Shown in pieces: positions 25,231-33,101 of a stretch of DNA of 64,000 nucleotides (positions are counted from its first letter, which is position 1; the number at the start of each line of letters is the position of its first letter). The notes beneath the pieces are model-generated. The model did not search any database, was not told the origin of the DNA, and saw only the letters and a program-made list of their open reading frames with translations. The position numbers and the translations under genes are program-made. Source of the stretch: Kocuria turfanensis (GTDB lineage: Bacteria; Actinomycetota; Actinomycetes; Actinomycetales; Micrococcaceae); contig NZ_CP014480.1 of the NCBI RefSeq assembly GCF_001580365.1, positions 1,861,008 through 1,925,007 of the forward strand, read 5' to 3'.

Positions 25231-25956
25231 TCAGTGACCGCAGCAGGAGCAGCCGGCTCCGCACCCCTCGGCAGGGTCGTCGCCGTCCACGCCGGTGTCG
25301 TCCGCGCCGACGAGGACGGCCGCGGGCGTGCAGCAGGCATCCCCGCGCCAGGCCTCCAGCCCCTCCCGCACGGCCACGGCGGCGATCACGAGCGCGGCCA
25401 CGGGGTCGGCCCAGGTCCAGCCCAGTGTGCTGTTGAGCACCAGGCCCGCCAGCAGCACGGCTGAGAGGTAGCTGCAGATCAGGGTCTGCTTGGAGTCGGC
25501 CACCGCCGAGGCCGAGCCCAGCTCCCGGCCGGTGCGGCGCTCGAACCAGGACAGCAGCGGCATGACCACCAGGCTCACCGCCGCCAGGCCGATCCCCACC
25601 GGGGAGTGCTCCGGCTCGGCGGCCCCGAGCAGGGCGCGCGCTGCGTCGACGGCGACGAAGGCGGCGAGGCCGAAGAAGGAGAAGGCGATCACCCGCATGG
25701 CCGCCCGTTCCCGGCGGTGCGGGTCGGGGGCGGCGAACTGCCAGGCCACCGCGGCCGCGGAGAGCACCTCGACGACGGAGTCCAGCCCGAAGCCGATCAG
25801 CGCCGAGGAGGAGGCCACCGTGCCGGCGGTGATCGCGACGACCGCCTCCAGGATGTTGTAGGTGATGGTGCCGGCCACGATCCAGCGCACCCGCCGGTGC
25901 AGGAGCGAGCGGCGGGCGGCGGTCAGGGGCGTGCGGCCCAGGCTGACGGAGCTCAT
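25231..25956 (-). CDS. CDF-type heavy-metal cation transporter
   Basis: A 241-residue membrane protein with about six helices. ALIGFGLDSVVEVLSAAAVA is the family pattern with Asp for metal transport, and ASAVADSKQTLICSYLSAVL carries the second acidic site. The C-terminus is GCGAGCSCCGH, a Cys-rich metal-binding tail instead of the usual cytoplasmic domain. The start ATG overlaps the stop of the ArsR-type regulator (ATGA), so the two are coupled and the transporter is probably induced by the metal the regulator senses, such as cadmium, lead or zinc. Confidence 0.88.
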   Translation of the reverse strand: MSSVSLGRTPLTAARRSLLHRRVRWIVAGTITYNILEAVVAITAGTVASSSALIGFGLDSVVEVLSAAAVAWQFAAPDPHRRERAAMRVIAFSFFGLAAFVAVDAARALLGAAEPEHSPVGIGLAAVSLVVMPLLSWFERRTGRELGSASAVADSKQTLICSYLSAVLLAGLVLNSTLGWTWADPVAALVIAAVAVREGLEAWRGDACCTPAAVLVGADDTGVDGDDPAEGCGAGCSCCGH

Positions 25957-26285
25957 GTGCAGGTGCAGCCTTCCGGGGAGCAGCAGTCGGGATCCACGGT
26001 GACCACCAGGTCCAGCAGGTCCCCCAGGGCACCGTTCAGCCGCGGGTCGGCCAGCCGGTACCAGGTGCTGCGTCCCTCGCGGGCGGCGACCACGAGCCCA
26101 CAGCCGCGCAGGCACGAGAGCTGGTTGGAGACCACCTGCTTCGACACGCCCAGGCGCTCGGCCAGGTCCGTGGGACGCGCCGGGCCCTCACGCAGGCTCA
26201 GCAGGATCCGGGTGCGCGCGCCCTCCGAGAGGGCGTGGCCGAGCCGGGTCAGGGCAGCGGCGTGGGTGAGGGTCACCGAGGTCAT
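25953..26285 (-). CDS. ArsR/SmtB-family metal sensor, CmtR-like
   Basis: A 110-residue winged-helix repressor. The recognition helix lies in LAERLGVSKQVVSNQLSCLR. The Cys pair SCLRGCGLV matches the CxxxC site of CmtR, the Cd(II)/Pb(II) sensor of mycobacteria, and the C-terminus DCCSPEGCTCT supplies further Cys ligands. This differs from the ELCVCDL metal site of ArsR/CadC. A perfect 20-bp palindrome lies 9 bases upstream of its ATG, so it should repress itself and the coupled transporter until the metal binds. Confidence 0.9.
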   Translation of the reverse strand: MTSVTLTHAAALTRLGHALSEGARTRILLSLREGPARPTDLAERLGVSKQVVSNQLSCLRGCGLVVAAREGRSTWYRLADPRLNGALGDLLDLVVTVDPDCCSPEGCTCT

Positions 26286-26293
26286 GCACCCAC

Positions 26294-26313
26294 AGTACAC
26301 GCGAACGTGTACT
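26294..26313. promoter_or_regulatory. Perfect palindromic operator of the CmtR-like repressor
   Basis: AGTACACG (26294-26301), CGAA, then CGTGTACT (26306-26313): an 8-4-8 perfect inverted repeat beginning 9 bases upstream of the regulator's ATG. The position would block a promoter with a very short leader. Confidence 0.75.
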
Positions 26314-26424
26314 CAACGAGGCGGTCGCCAGGGATCCTCCGTCCGGGGCGCGTTCCGCCTCCGCCGGACAGCGGAGCCACGCCCCGTCGACGCCCTCGGC
26401 CCCGCCGGTTCCCCCGTGGCCGTG

Positions 26425-28074
26425 CTACGTCCCGGGCGCTGCCTCCTCCGGCGGATCCCCCTCCGGGCCCTGCTCCTCGGGGAGCTCGTTCTCCTCCGCG
26501 CCGGGGCCCTCCTGGACGACGCCGGCCATCCGGAGGAGGTCCCCGCACGCGAAGGGCGTGCTCGCCGGCGCCCACGCGGTGGGTGCGTTGAGGAACGAGG
26601 AGCGATCCAGGGCGAGGACGCCCAGGATCACCTCGGCGACGATCCGTCCCCCCACCGGCCCCAGCGTCCGTCCGCCCAGCAGCTCGGCCTCCTTGAGCAC
26701 GTAGAACCACAGCGGGGCCTTCCCGCTCCAGCCGCGCTCCGTCAGCCCCAGCCGGTCGTTCGGGATGGGCGCCACCCCCATGGCCCGGGCCACGTCCTGC
26801 CCGGCCGGCAGGCCCAGGCGCTTGCCGCGCAGCAGGTTGCGCTGGGCCAGGTTGAGGATGGCGCCGTCGACGTGCTTCACCACGGTCGGGGGAAGCTCCG
26901 CCAGCGGCAGCGCGAGCTTCGTGTCGATGAGCCGGGTCAGGTTGCGGTCGTCCGGGGCGCTCGTGCCGGGGATCTCGAAGAAGTAGTTCCAGTCGATCCG
27001 GGCGATCGAGGGGATCGGCCGTGAGCCCCGGAGGTCGTGGCCCGGGGAGCCGAAGAACGGGATGGTCACCTCGTCGTGCATCTCGTACTCCGCCCGCACC
27101 ATGCTGTGCCCGAACCGGTAGGCGCCCACGGAGTACTCGATCGGCATCATCGGCCGGTGCGGATTGCCCGGCCGGTAGAACCGGCGGTCGACGGTCACAG
27201 CACCCCGCGCGTCCGCCCGCAGCATGGCCTCGACCACGGGCCGGCCGACCACGTGGGGGAGGAAGTCGTGCACGATCAGCCACTGGAAGTGCCAGCGGGT
27301 CAGCCGCCGGGCCTCCTCGAAGGACGCCCCGGAGTCCACGAAACCGTTGTGCAGCAGCAGGAAGGCCAGGTGCAGCTGACAGACGATGAGGTTCTCGTCG
27401 TTGCGGTGGTCCCCGATGACGGCGGTTCCGTCGGCACGCCGCGGCAGGTCCGGCAGCCCGTCGGACGTGCGCCCCAGGCGCATCCTCCGCGGGTCCGCTG
27501 GGTCGTAGAGCTGCGGATCCGCCGCCGGGCCCCGCCCGTAGACGGAGCCGAGGTCGAAGAAGGGGGTGTCGAAGTTGGTCAGGCCCGTCGGGTCGACCTG
27601 CTGCTCCGGCAGCGGGGTCAGGTCGAGGGTCATGTCGTGGTCGATGAACTGGCCCAGGTAGGCGAAGCCCGCAGGCATGTCGGGGTTGTCGAAGCCGTCG
27701 TTGCTCAGGGACACGTCGCTCAGCGGCGGGGTCCGGTCGATCATCCGGTGCGCGAGGCCCTCCAGCAGGGCGTCGTCGGGCGCGAAGGCGGGCAGCTTCG
27801 GGAACATCACCCCGAACCGCCCCTCGACCTTCCGCCCCGCGGTCACCGCGATGTCGGCGCCCCGCAGGTGGGCCGCCCCGTGGCCGCCGCCACCCGAGAG
27901 AACTCCGCCGGCGGGGGTGGTCACCGGTGCGCGTGGCGCGGCGTGGGCCGGTGTGGCACCCGCGGCCGGCAGAGCCACGAGCCCGGCGGCCAGCCCGGCG
28001 AGGACGCCGCGGCGCGAGAGACCGGGCCCGTCCGTCGCAGCGGCCGAGGTGGACGCGGTGTCGAGGGGATGCAT
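26425..28074 (-). CDS. Tat-exported haem peroxidase (animal/peroxinectin type)
   Basis: A 549-residue protein with a twin-arginine signal (SRRGVLAGLAAGLVALPAAG). The catalytic parts of the animal haem peroxidase superfamily are visible: GQFIDHDMTLDLTPL with the distal His and Asp that binds haem, DHRNDEN with Arg and Glu, and YRFGHSMVRAEY with the proximal His. The enzyme is expected to act outside the membrane with hydrogen peroxide. Bacterial relatives include Mn(II)-oxidising peroxidases. GGAAGGA lies 7 bases before ATG 28074. The last 30 residues are Glu/Pro-rich. It follows the multicopper oxidase/signal peptidase genes on the same strand but with 117 bases between, so separate transcription is possible. 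Confidence 0.9.
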   Translation of the reverse strand: MHPLDTASTSAAATDGPGLSRRGVLAGLAAGLVALPAAGATPAHAAPRAPVTTPAGGVLSGGGGHGAAHLRGADIAVTAGRKVEGRFGVMFPKLPAFAPDDALLEGLAHRMIDRTPPLSDVSLSNDGFDNPDMPAGFAYLGQFIDHDMTLDLTPLPEQQVDPTGLTNFDTPFFDLGSVYGRGPAADPQLYDPADPRRMRLGRTSDGLPDLPRRADGTAVIGDHRNDENLIVCQLHLAFLLLHNGFVDSGASFEEARRLTRWHFQWLIVHDFLPHVVGRPVVEAMLRADARGAVTVDRRFYRPGNPHRPMMPIEYSVGAYRFGHSMVRAEYEMHDEVTIPFFGSPGHDLRGSRPIPSIARIDWNYFFEIPGTSAPDDRNLTRLIDTKLALPLAELPPTVVKHVDGAILNLAQRNLLRGKRLGLPAGQDVARAMGVAPIPNDRLGLTERGWSGKAPLWFYVLKEAELLGGRTLGPVGGRIVAEVILGVLALDRSSFLNAPTAWAPASTPFACGDLLRMAGVVQEGPGAEENELPEEQGPEGDPPEEAAPGT

Positions 28075-28191
28075 GCTGGTTCCTTCCGGCACGGCCCGCC
28101 ACGACGGACCCGGTATTCGCTGGTGTGAACACCAGTGAAGGGAGCTGTGGTTGGAAAAGCCTTGGACCTGCTCCCCGGCGGGTCCGGGCCG

Positions 28192-28704
28192 TCACGGCCC
28201 TCGGGGCAGCAGGACCGTGGCCTCGACGACGGAGAGGGGGACGCTGCCGTAGTCGCGGGAGTCCACGGACGGGGAGCGGTTGTCGCCCAGGACGAAGACG
28301 TGCTCCGGTGGGACGGTGACGGGGCCGAACCAGGTGCCGTCGATCCGGTCGTGGTCGACGAACGGCTCGGGGACGGGTGCGCCGTCGACGACCAGGACGG
28401 AGTCCTGGATGGCCACGGTCTGCCCTCCGGAGGCCACGACCCGTTTGACGGTGCTGTGCCCGCCGTCGGGGCCCGCGAGGACGACCAGGGCCCCGGGCAC
28501 GGCCCGCTCCTGCGGGGAGCCGCTCTTGAGGAGGAGGACCAGGCCGCCCTCCGGCAGGGTCGGCTCCATGCTGTCGGAGCCGACGACGAGGGGCTCGACC
28601 ACCCACAGCCGGAGCGCGACGACCGCGGCGACGACCAGCAGCCCCGCGGCGGTCCCCGCCCGCCCGGGGCGGGCCCTCCGGGCGGTTCCGGCCGGGGCCG
28701 TCAT
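28192..28704 (-). CDS. lepB: Signal peptidase I, linked to the multicopper oxidase
   Basis: A 170-residue type I signal peptidase. One N-terminal membrane helix (GLLVVAAVVALRLWVVEPLV) is followed by the nucleophile Ser45 in GSDSMEPTLPEGG and the general base Lys87 in STVKRVVASGGQ. GDNRSPSVDSRDYG is the conserved box E. The ATG overlaps the stop of the multicopper oxidase gene (ATGA). Housekeeping lepB genes in actinobacteria usually sit near rplS and are longer, so this copy looks like one dedicated to proteins of this locus. That is an inference from the coupling. Confidence 0.92.
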   Translation of the reverse strand: MTAPAGTARRARPGRAGTAAGLLVVAAVVALRLWVVEPLVVGSDSMEPTLPEGGLVLLLKSGSPQERAVPGALVVLAGPDGGHSTVKRVVASGGQTVAIQDSVLVVDGAPVPEPFVDHDRIDGTWFGPVTVPPEHVFVLGDNRSPSVDSRDYGSVPLSVVEATVLLPRGP

Positions 28705-30461
28705 CGCGGCTTCTGCTGGCCCCCGCCGGAGCCCTTGCCCTTGCTCGGGGACGCCGTGGGGCTCGGGGAGGGCGAGGGCGTGGGGCTGACCGTGGGGCTC
28801 GGGGAGGGCGAGGGCGTCGGGCTGGCCGTGGGACTCGGGGACGGGGCGGAGGACCCGTCCCCCTCCCACTGGGGCGGAGCGGCCGTCATCGGGTCCCACG
28901 GGTCCGGCTCGCCCTCTGCGAGGCCCACGCGGAACTGGACCATCATGTCGTGGTCCTCGTGGGAGAGGTTGTGGCAGTGGATCATGTACCGGCCCCGGTG
29001 CGGACCGAACTTCATGAGCAGCCGGACGGTCTCCCCCTCGCCCACGTACACCACGTCCTTGGGACCGCGCTCGTAGTTGAAGGGCGAGCCCCCGTTGCGG
29101 CTGAGGATCTGGAAGTCGACGAGGTGGATGTGCAGAGGGTGGAACCACCCTCCGGATCCGTTCTCGAACTCCCAGATCTCCACGGCGTCCACGTCCACCT
29201 GTGCCGCGACCTTCTGGTAGCCGCTGGCGACGACGTCCTGCCAGATGGCGCCGTTGATGGTCCAGAGCCCGTTGGTGCGGTCGAGCTCGAAGTGCCGGGT
29301 CCGCGTCGACTGGGCCGCGGTCAGGGCCATCACCTCGTTGCCGGGTGCCGGCTGCGCGGGGATCCGGTTCCAGGTCGGGTCCGAGGTGTCCACGGGTTCG
29401 TCCACGACGTCGAACGCCATGATCTGGTGGGTGTAGTCGTAGTCCACGTTGTTGTCGTTGGACAGGTTGCGCAGCTCGATCCGCTGCCCGGTGCGGTACT
29501 TGCGGAAGTCGATGAGCACCTCGTAGCGCTCCGCCCCGGCGTGGCGGTAGTTGTTCACGAACTGGGTGCCCGGCATCAGGCCGCCGTCCGTGCCGACGAC
29601 CGCGATCGGGTCGCCCGTGCTCAGCGTGGGGCGCAGCGACCGGGAGATGCAGGCGTTGAGCACCCGGAAACGGTAGACCCGCTTCTGCACCTTCATGACC
29701 GGCCACGGCCGCCCGTTGACGAGCATGACGTCTCCCCACAGCCCGGAGTGGCTGTTGTCGTCGTAGCCGAGCGAGCCGTCCTCCGCGAACATCGCGTCGG
29801 AGATGGTGAGGGCCACGTCGTAACGGCCCTGCGGCAGGAGGCCCCGCTCGAGCGGGTCGTGCAGGTGGTACTGCGCGGCCAGGCCGGAGTAGGCGTTGAG
29901 CGCGGTGTGGTGCACGCCGTGGTCGTGGTACCAGAGCGTCCTCGCCGACTGGAAGTTCGGGTAGTGGTAGTCCTTGTAGAAGCCGGGGTTCGTGACGTCG
30001 TTGGCGTAGCCGTCGTACTGCGGCAGGGACGCGGACCCGTGCAGGTGGGTCGAGGTGGACAGGACGTGCCCGTCCAGGGCGTGCGTCTGGGGCAGCTGGT
30101 TGCGCACGCGCAGCACTGCCTTCGTCCCCTGCTCGAGGCTGATGGTGGGGCCGGGAAAGATCCCGTTGTAGCCCAGGATCGGGGTGGTGAGCCCGGCTCG
30201 GGGCAGGATCTGGGCGTCGGCGGCCCGCTCGGTGACCACGTAGTGGTGCACCGGCGCCCCGTCGGCCGGGTCGGTCGTCCGCGCGTGCGGCTGCAGCACC
30301 GGGGCCTGGACGAATTCCGTCCGGAAGGGCCGGGGCATCTCGGACTCGTCGAGCCGGCTGGCGGACTTGGCGTCCACGGACCGTGTGGGCACCATGAGCG
30401 ATCCGGCGCCCAGGACTCCCAGGCCCCCGGCCAGCAGGACATTCCTTCGTGAGAGGGTCAT
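28701..30461 (-). CDS. Multicopper oxidase (bilirubin oxidase/CotA type)
   Basis: A 586-residue exported oxidase. The N-terminus SRRNVLLAGGLGVLGAGSLM is a Tat signal. Copper ligands are complete: STHLHGSAS, WYHDHGVHHT, HPLHIHLVDFQ and HCHNLSHEDHDMM, the last with the type 1 Cys and Met axial ligand. The enzyme couples one-electron oxidation of a phenol, metal or tetrapyrrole to reduction of oxygen to water. The last 60 residues are a Pro/Ser/Thr repeat tail. AAGGAG lies 7 bases before the ATG. It forms an operon with a small anchored protein upstream and a signal peptidase downstream. Confidence 0.92.
   Translation of the reverse strand: MTLSRRNVLLAGGLGVLGAGSLMVPTRSVDAKSASRLDESEMPRPFRTEFVQAPVLQPHARTTDPADGAPVHHYVVTERAADAQILPRAGLTTPILGYNGIFPGPTISLEQGTKAVLRVRNQLPQTHALDGHVLSTSTHLHGSASLPQYDGYANDVTNPGFYKDYHYPNFQSARTLWYHDHGVHHTALNAYSGLAAQYHLHDPLERGLLPQGRYDVALTISDAMFAEDGSLGYDDNSHSGLWGDVMLVNGRPWPVMKVQKRVYRFRVLNACISRSLRPTLSTGDPIAVVGTDGGLMPGTQFVNNYRHAGAERYEVLIDFRKYRTGQRIELRNLSNDNNVDYDYTHQIMAFDVVDEPVDTSDPTWNRIPAQPAPGNEVMALTAAQSTRTRHFELDRTNGLWTINGAIWQDVVASGYQKVAAQVDVDAVEIWEFENGSGGWFHPLHIHLVDFQILSRNGGSPFNYERGPKDVVYVGEGETVRLLMKFGPHRGRYMIHCHNLSHEDHDMMVQFRVGLAEGEPDPWDPMTAAPPQWEGDGSSAPSPSPTASPTPSPSPSPTVSPTPSPSPSPTASPSKGKGSGGGQQKPR
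28754..28861 (-). repeat. 36-bp repeats coding the Pro/Ser/Thr tail of the oxidase
   Basis: Three units start at 28754, 28790 and 28826, each 36 bases or 12 codons, coding variants of SPTPSPSPSPT. The first two units are nearly identical. Tails of this kind usually act as flexible, often glycosylated spacers across the cell wall. The repeat could change copy number between strains. Confidence 0.75.
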
Positions 30462-30555
30462 CGGACTTCTCCTTCGAGCAGGCTCGGAAACGGCGTTCCG
30501 GGCGTCCCGGACACCCGGTGGCGGGACGGCCCGGGGGCCGGGCGCGGCGGGGCGG

Positions 30556-31110
30556 TCATCGGGGATCGCCCCCGCGGTGGTGGTCGGAGCCCAGCGACAG
30601 GCGGGCGTCACCGGCTCCCTCCAGGGTCAGCTCCAGTGCGCGGTCCGGAACCTCGAAGACGAGCTCGGTCAGCAGGACGTCGCCCTGCCGGACGGACGTC
30701 TCCGTGACGGAGGCCTGCAGGACCGGGGACTCGCCGCCGCCGAGGCGCTCCACCGCCCAGTCGTCCGCACGGAACCCGATCCCGCCCGGCTCCAGCGCGG
30801 TGAGCTCCAGCAGCACCCGCACCCGGTGGGTGCCGTCCTCGGCCGCCTGGTTTCCCGTGCCGGGGACCGTCTCGCCCACCGGCAGGACGCCGTTGATGCG
30901 CGCGAGCCCCCCGGCCACCGGGGCCACCGCACCGAGCGGAGTGCTCGGCACCTCGTCCTGCGCGAGCGCGACCCCGCCCAGGACACCGCCGAGCCCCAGC
31001 ACAGCGACCGCCGGGAGCAGCCGGCGCCGGCGGGCCCGTCGGGCGGGACCGTCCTCACCGGCGGGACCGGCAGCGGAACCGACGGCAGTGGGCGTGGCTG
31101 AAGTGGTCAT
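30556..31110 (-). CDS. Small exported or membrane-anchored protein of unknown function
   Basis: A 184-residue protein. An Arg-rich stretch (ARRARRRR) precedes one hydrophobic helix, LLPAVAVLGLGGVLGGVALA, which may be a signal peptide ending at ALAQD or a membrane anchor. The rest looks like a beta-sandwich domain with many Val and Leu strands (HRVRVLLELTALEP; LTELVFEVPDRALELTL). I do not recognise a family. It lies 94 bases upstream of the multicopper oxidase on the same strand and is probably the first gene of that operon. Confidence 0.7.
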   Translation of the reverse strand: MTTSATPTAVGSAAGPAGEDGPARRARRRRLLPAVAVLGLGGVLGGVALAQDEVPSTPLGAVAPVAGGLARINGVLPVGETVPGTGNQAAEDGTHRVRVLLELTALEPGGIGFRADDWAVERLGGGESPVLQASVTETSVRQGDVLLTELVFEVPDRALELTLEGAGDARLSLGSDHHRGGDPR

Positions 31111-31220
31111 GCCAGCACGATGGAAAGCCGACCTTGGGAAAACGTTGCCCGCACGGAAACAAGTCGGGCCTTCTCCTCGGCGGCAGGAAGCACTCTCCCG
31201 GAATCCGGCAACAGCCGGGC

Positions 31221-31246
31221 CGACCCCCCTGTTTTGGGGGGGGTCG
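31221..31246. promoter_or_regulatory. C-run/G-run hairpin in the divergent control region
   Basis: CGACCCCCC (31221-31229) and GGGGGGTCG (31238-31246) form a strong stem around TGTTTTGG. It lies in the 210 bases between the oxidase operon and the divergent SARP gene. It could be a leader hairpin of either transcript. The purpose is unknown. Confidence 0.5.
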
Positions 31247-31320
31247 CACCCCCTCGAAGAGGGCTGATCCTTCTCCTCTCCCACCGACACACTGGTGTTC
31301 ACTTCCGGGAAGGGGGACCC

Positions 31321-32274
31321 GTGGGAACAACAGGCCATGCGGGAAGCACAGGTGGGCAGGGCGTTCGGTTGCGCGCCCGTGTCCTGGGACCGCTCGAGGT
31401 ACGCCGGGGGGAACGCACCTTGACGCCCAAGGAGCTCGGAGGGCCGAAGCAGCGGCAGATCCTGGAGGTCCTGCTGCTGCAGCTGGGCATGCCGGTGTCC
31501 AAGGACCGGCTGGTCGAGCTCCTCTGGGGGAACCGGCCGCCGGCCGCCGCCCTGCAGAACCTCGAGAGCTACGTGAGCGTGCTGCGCCGAGGCCTGCAGC
31601 CCGGAGCCGGCCGCAGCGGGCCGCTGCGCACCGCCAACGGCGGTTATGTGATGGACGAGTCGGCGGTGGACCTGGACGTGCACCGCTTCCAGCTGCTCGT
31701 GGAGCGGGCCCGCCGCGGCCCCGCTGCCCGGGCCTATCCGCTGTGGTGCGACGCGCTCGCACTGGCCACGGCCCCGCTGCTGGAGAACGAGCTGTGCTGC
31801 GAGTGGGTGGAGCGACAGCGGCAGCTGCACGCGGCGCAGGTGCTCGAGGCCCGCATCTCGGCGGCCGAGGCGGCGCTGGAGCTGGGCCGGCACCGGGAGG
31901 CGGTGCGGCACGCTCGCGACGTGCTCGGCGAGGACCCGCTGCACGAACGGTCCTGGACGGTCCTGGTGCTCGGGCTCGAGGCCGCCGGTCACCCGATCGA
32001 GGGCCTCCAGGCCTACGACCGGTGCCGTCAGGTTCTGGACCAGGAACTGGGATGCGCGCCCACCATCGTCCTGCGGGCGGCCTACGAACGCATGCTGCGC
32101 AGCACCGCCGCGACGGGCGGTGAGCTGGGACAGGCCCTGTCCGCCCTGCTGGTGCTCCACGGCCGGGGCGGGGACCCGGAGTGGTCGTCCGGCACGCAAC
32201 CGCTCCTGGCGCGCGAGGAGGCGGCCAGCGTCCTCCGGGCCTTCCTGGGACGGTCCCTGAGCGCCGCCGCGTAG
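31321..32274 (+). CDS. SARP/BTAD-family transcriptional regulator
   Basis: About 317 residues. The N-terminal winged helix of the OmpR type (VRLRARVLGPLEVRRGERTL; LGGPKQRQILEVLLLQLGMP; VSKDRLVELLW) is followed by the bacterial transcriptional activation domain (VDLDVHRFQLLVERAR; WVERQRQLHAAQVLEARISA; AYDRCRQVLDQELG). There is no NB-ARC or TPR extension. SARP proteins often switch on secondary-metabolite genes and bind direct repeats. GTG 31321 was chosen because AAGGGGGA lies 3 bases upstream; the open frame goes further back but lacks protein character. It faces away from the oxidase operon. Confidence 0.88.
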   Translation: MGTTGHAGSTGGQGVRLRARVLGPLEVRRGERTLTPKELGGPKQRQILEVLLLQLGMPVSKDRLVELLWGNRPPAAALQNLESYVSVLRRGLQPGAGRSGPLRTANGGYVMDESAVDLDVHRFQLLVERARRGPAARAYPLWCDALALATAPLLENELCCEWVERQRQLHAAQVLEARISAAEAALELGRHREAVRHARDVLGEDPLHERSWTVLVLGLEAAGHPIEGLQAYDRCRQVLDQELGCAPTIVLRAAYERMLRSTAATGGELGQALSALLVLHGRGGDPEWSSGTQPLLAREEAASVLRAFLGRSLSAAA

Positions 32275-32358
32275 CGGACCACGTCATGCGGCCCCACACA
32301 CCGAGGTGCTCCCGAACAAAACCCCTGGTCAACCCCCGAAGTGGGTACAGTGCACCCC

Positions 32359-32388
32359 TTGCCCCGCAGGATTCGCGATCGGCATACT
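32359..32388 (+). promoter_or_regulatory. Promoter of the two-component genes
   Basis: TTGCCC (32359-32364), an 18-base spacer and CATACT (32383-32388). The start of transcription would fall around 32395, only a few bases before ATG 32400, so the mRNA may be nearly leaderless. Confidence 0.5.
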
Positions 32389-32399
32389 ACCGCTACGTA

Positions 32400-33101
32400 A
32401 TGGAGGGGATGCCGGGGGGCTGGTCCGATATGGCCGACGGGCGTGATGAGGGGACTGCCACGCGCACCTCGATACTGGTGGTCGACGACCACACCACGTT
32501 CGCGGAGCTGCTGACCGGCGCGCTGAGCCACGAGCCGGATCTGCACAGCGTCGGCGTGGCCGACGACGTCGAGTCGAGCGTCCGCCTGTGCGCAGCGCTG
32601 CGGCCCGACGTCGTGGTCATGGACTACCACCTCTCCGGCGGAGACGGCATGACGGCCTCCGCGCGCATCCTGGCCGAGGCGCCGGCGACACGGATCGTCA
32701 TGCTGACCGGGGATCCGTCCCAGCACCTGATGGAGACCGCGGCGGGCACGGGCATCTGCGCCTTCCTGCCCAAGGACGGCTCCCTCGCCACACTGCTGCA
32801 GCCCATCCGCAGCGCACGCCTCGGCACCATGATCGTCCACCCGTCCTTGCTCACCGCGGCCCACACCTGCCGCCGCGCCGATCGCACCGGGAACGCACCC
32901 GCACTGACCCAGCGCGAGATGGAGGTGCTGCGGCTCATGGCCCAGGGCCACAGCGTGGGCCAGAACGCGAAGCTGCTGAGCATCACGCCGAACACCTGCC
33001 GGGGGTACGTGAAGGCCATCCTCGCCAAGCTGGGCGCGCACTCCCAGCTCGAGGCGGTCGCCACGGCGTCCAGGCTGGGACTGCTGGGGGACGGCCGATG
33101 A
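32400..33101 (+). CDS. NarL/LuxR-type response regulator
   Basis: About 233 residues. The receiver has the acidic pair in SILVVDDHTTFAEL, the phospho-acceptor Asp in VVVMDYHLSGGDG, Thr in VMLTGD and Lys in FLPKDGS. The C-terminal LuxR helix-turn-helix is LTQREMEVLRLMAQGHSVGQ then SITPNTCRGYVKAILAKLGA. ATG 32400 sits next to the promoter; ATGs at 32409 and 32430 in the same frame are alternatives. Its stop overlaps the kinase start (ATGA). Confidence 0.9.
   Translation: MEGMPGGWSDMADGRDEGTATRTSILVVDDHTTFAELLTGALSHEPDLHSVGVADDVESSVRLCAALRPDVVVMDYHLSGGDGMTASARILAEAPATRIVMLTGDPSQHLMETAAGTGICAFLPKDGSLATLLQPIRSARLGTMIVHPSLLTAAHTCRRADRTGNAPALTQREMEVLRLMAQGHSVGQNAKLLSITPNTCRGYVKAILAKLGAHSQLEAVATASRLGLLGDGR

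Noticed and set aside
28741..28861. CRISPR array in the 36-base repeats
   Set aside because: There are no spacers; the units are adjacent, in frame and code the oxidase tail.
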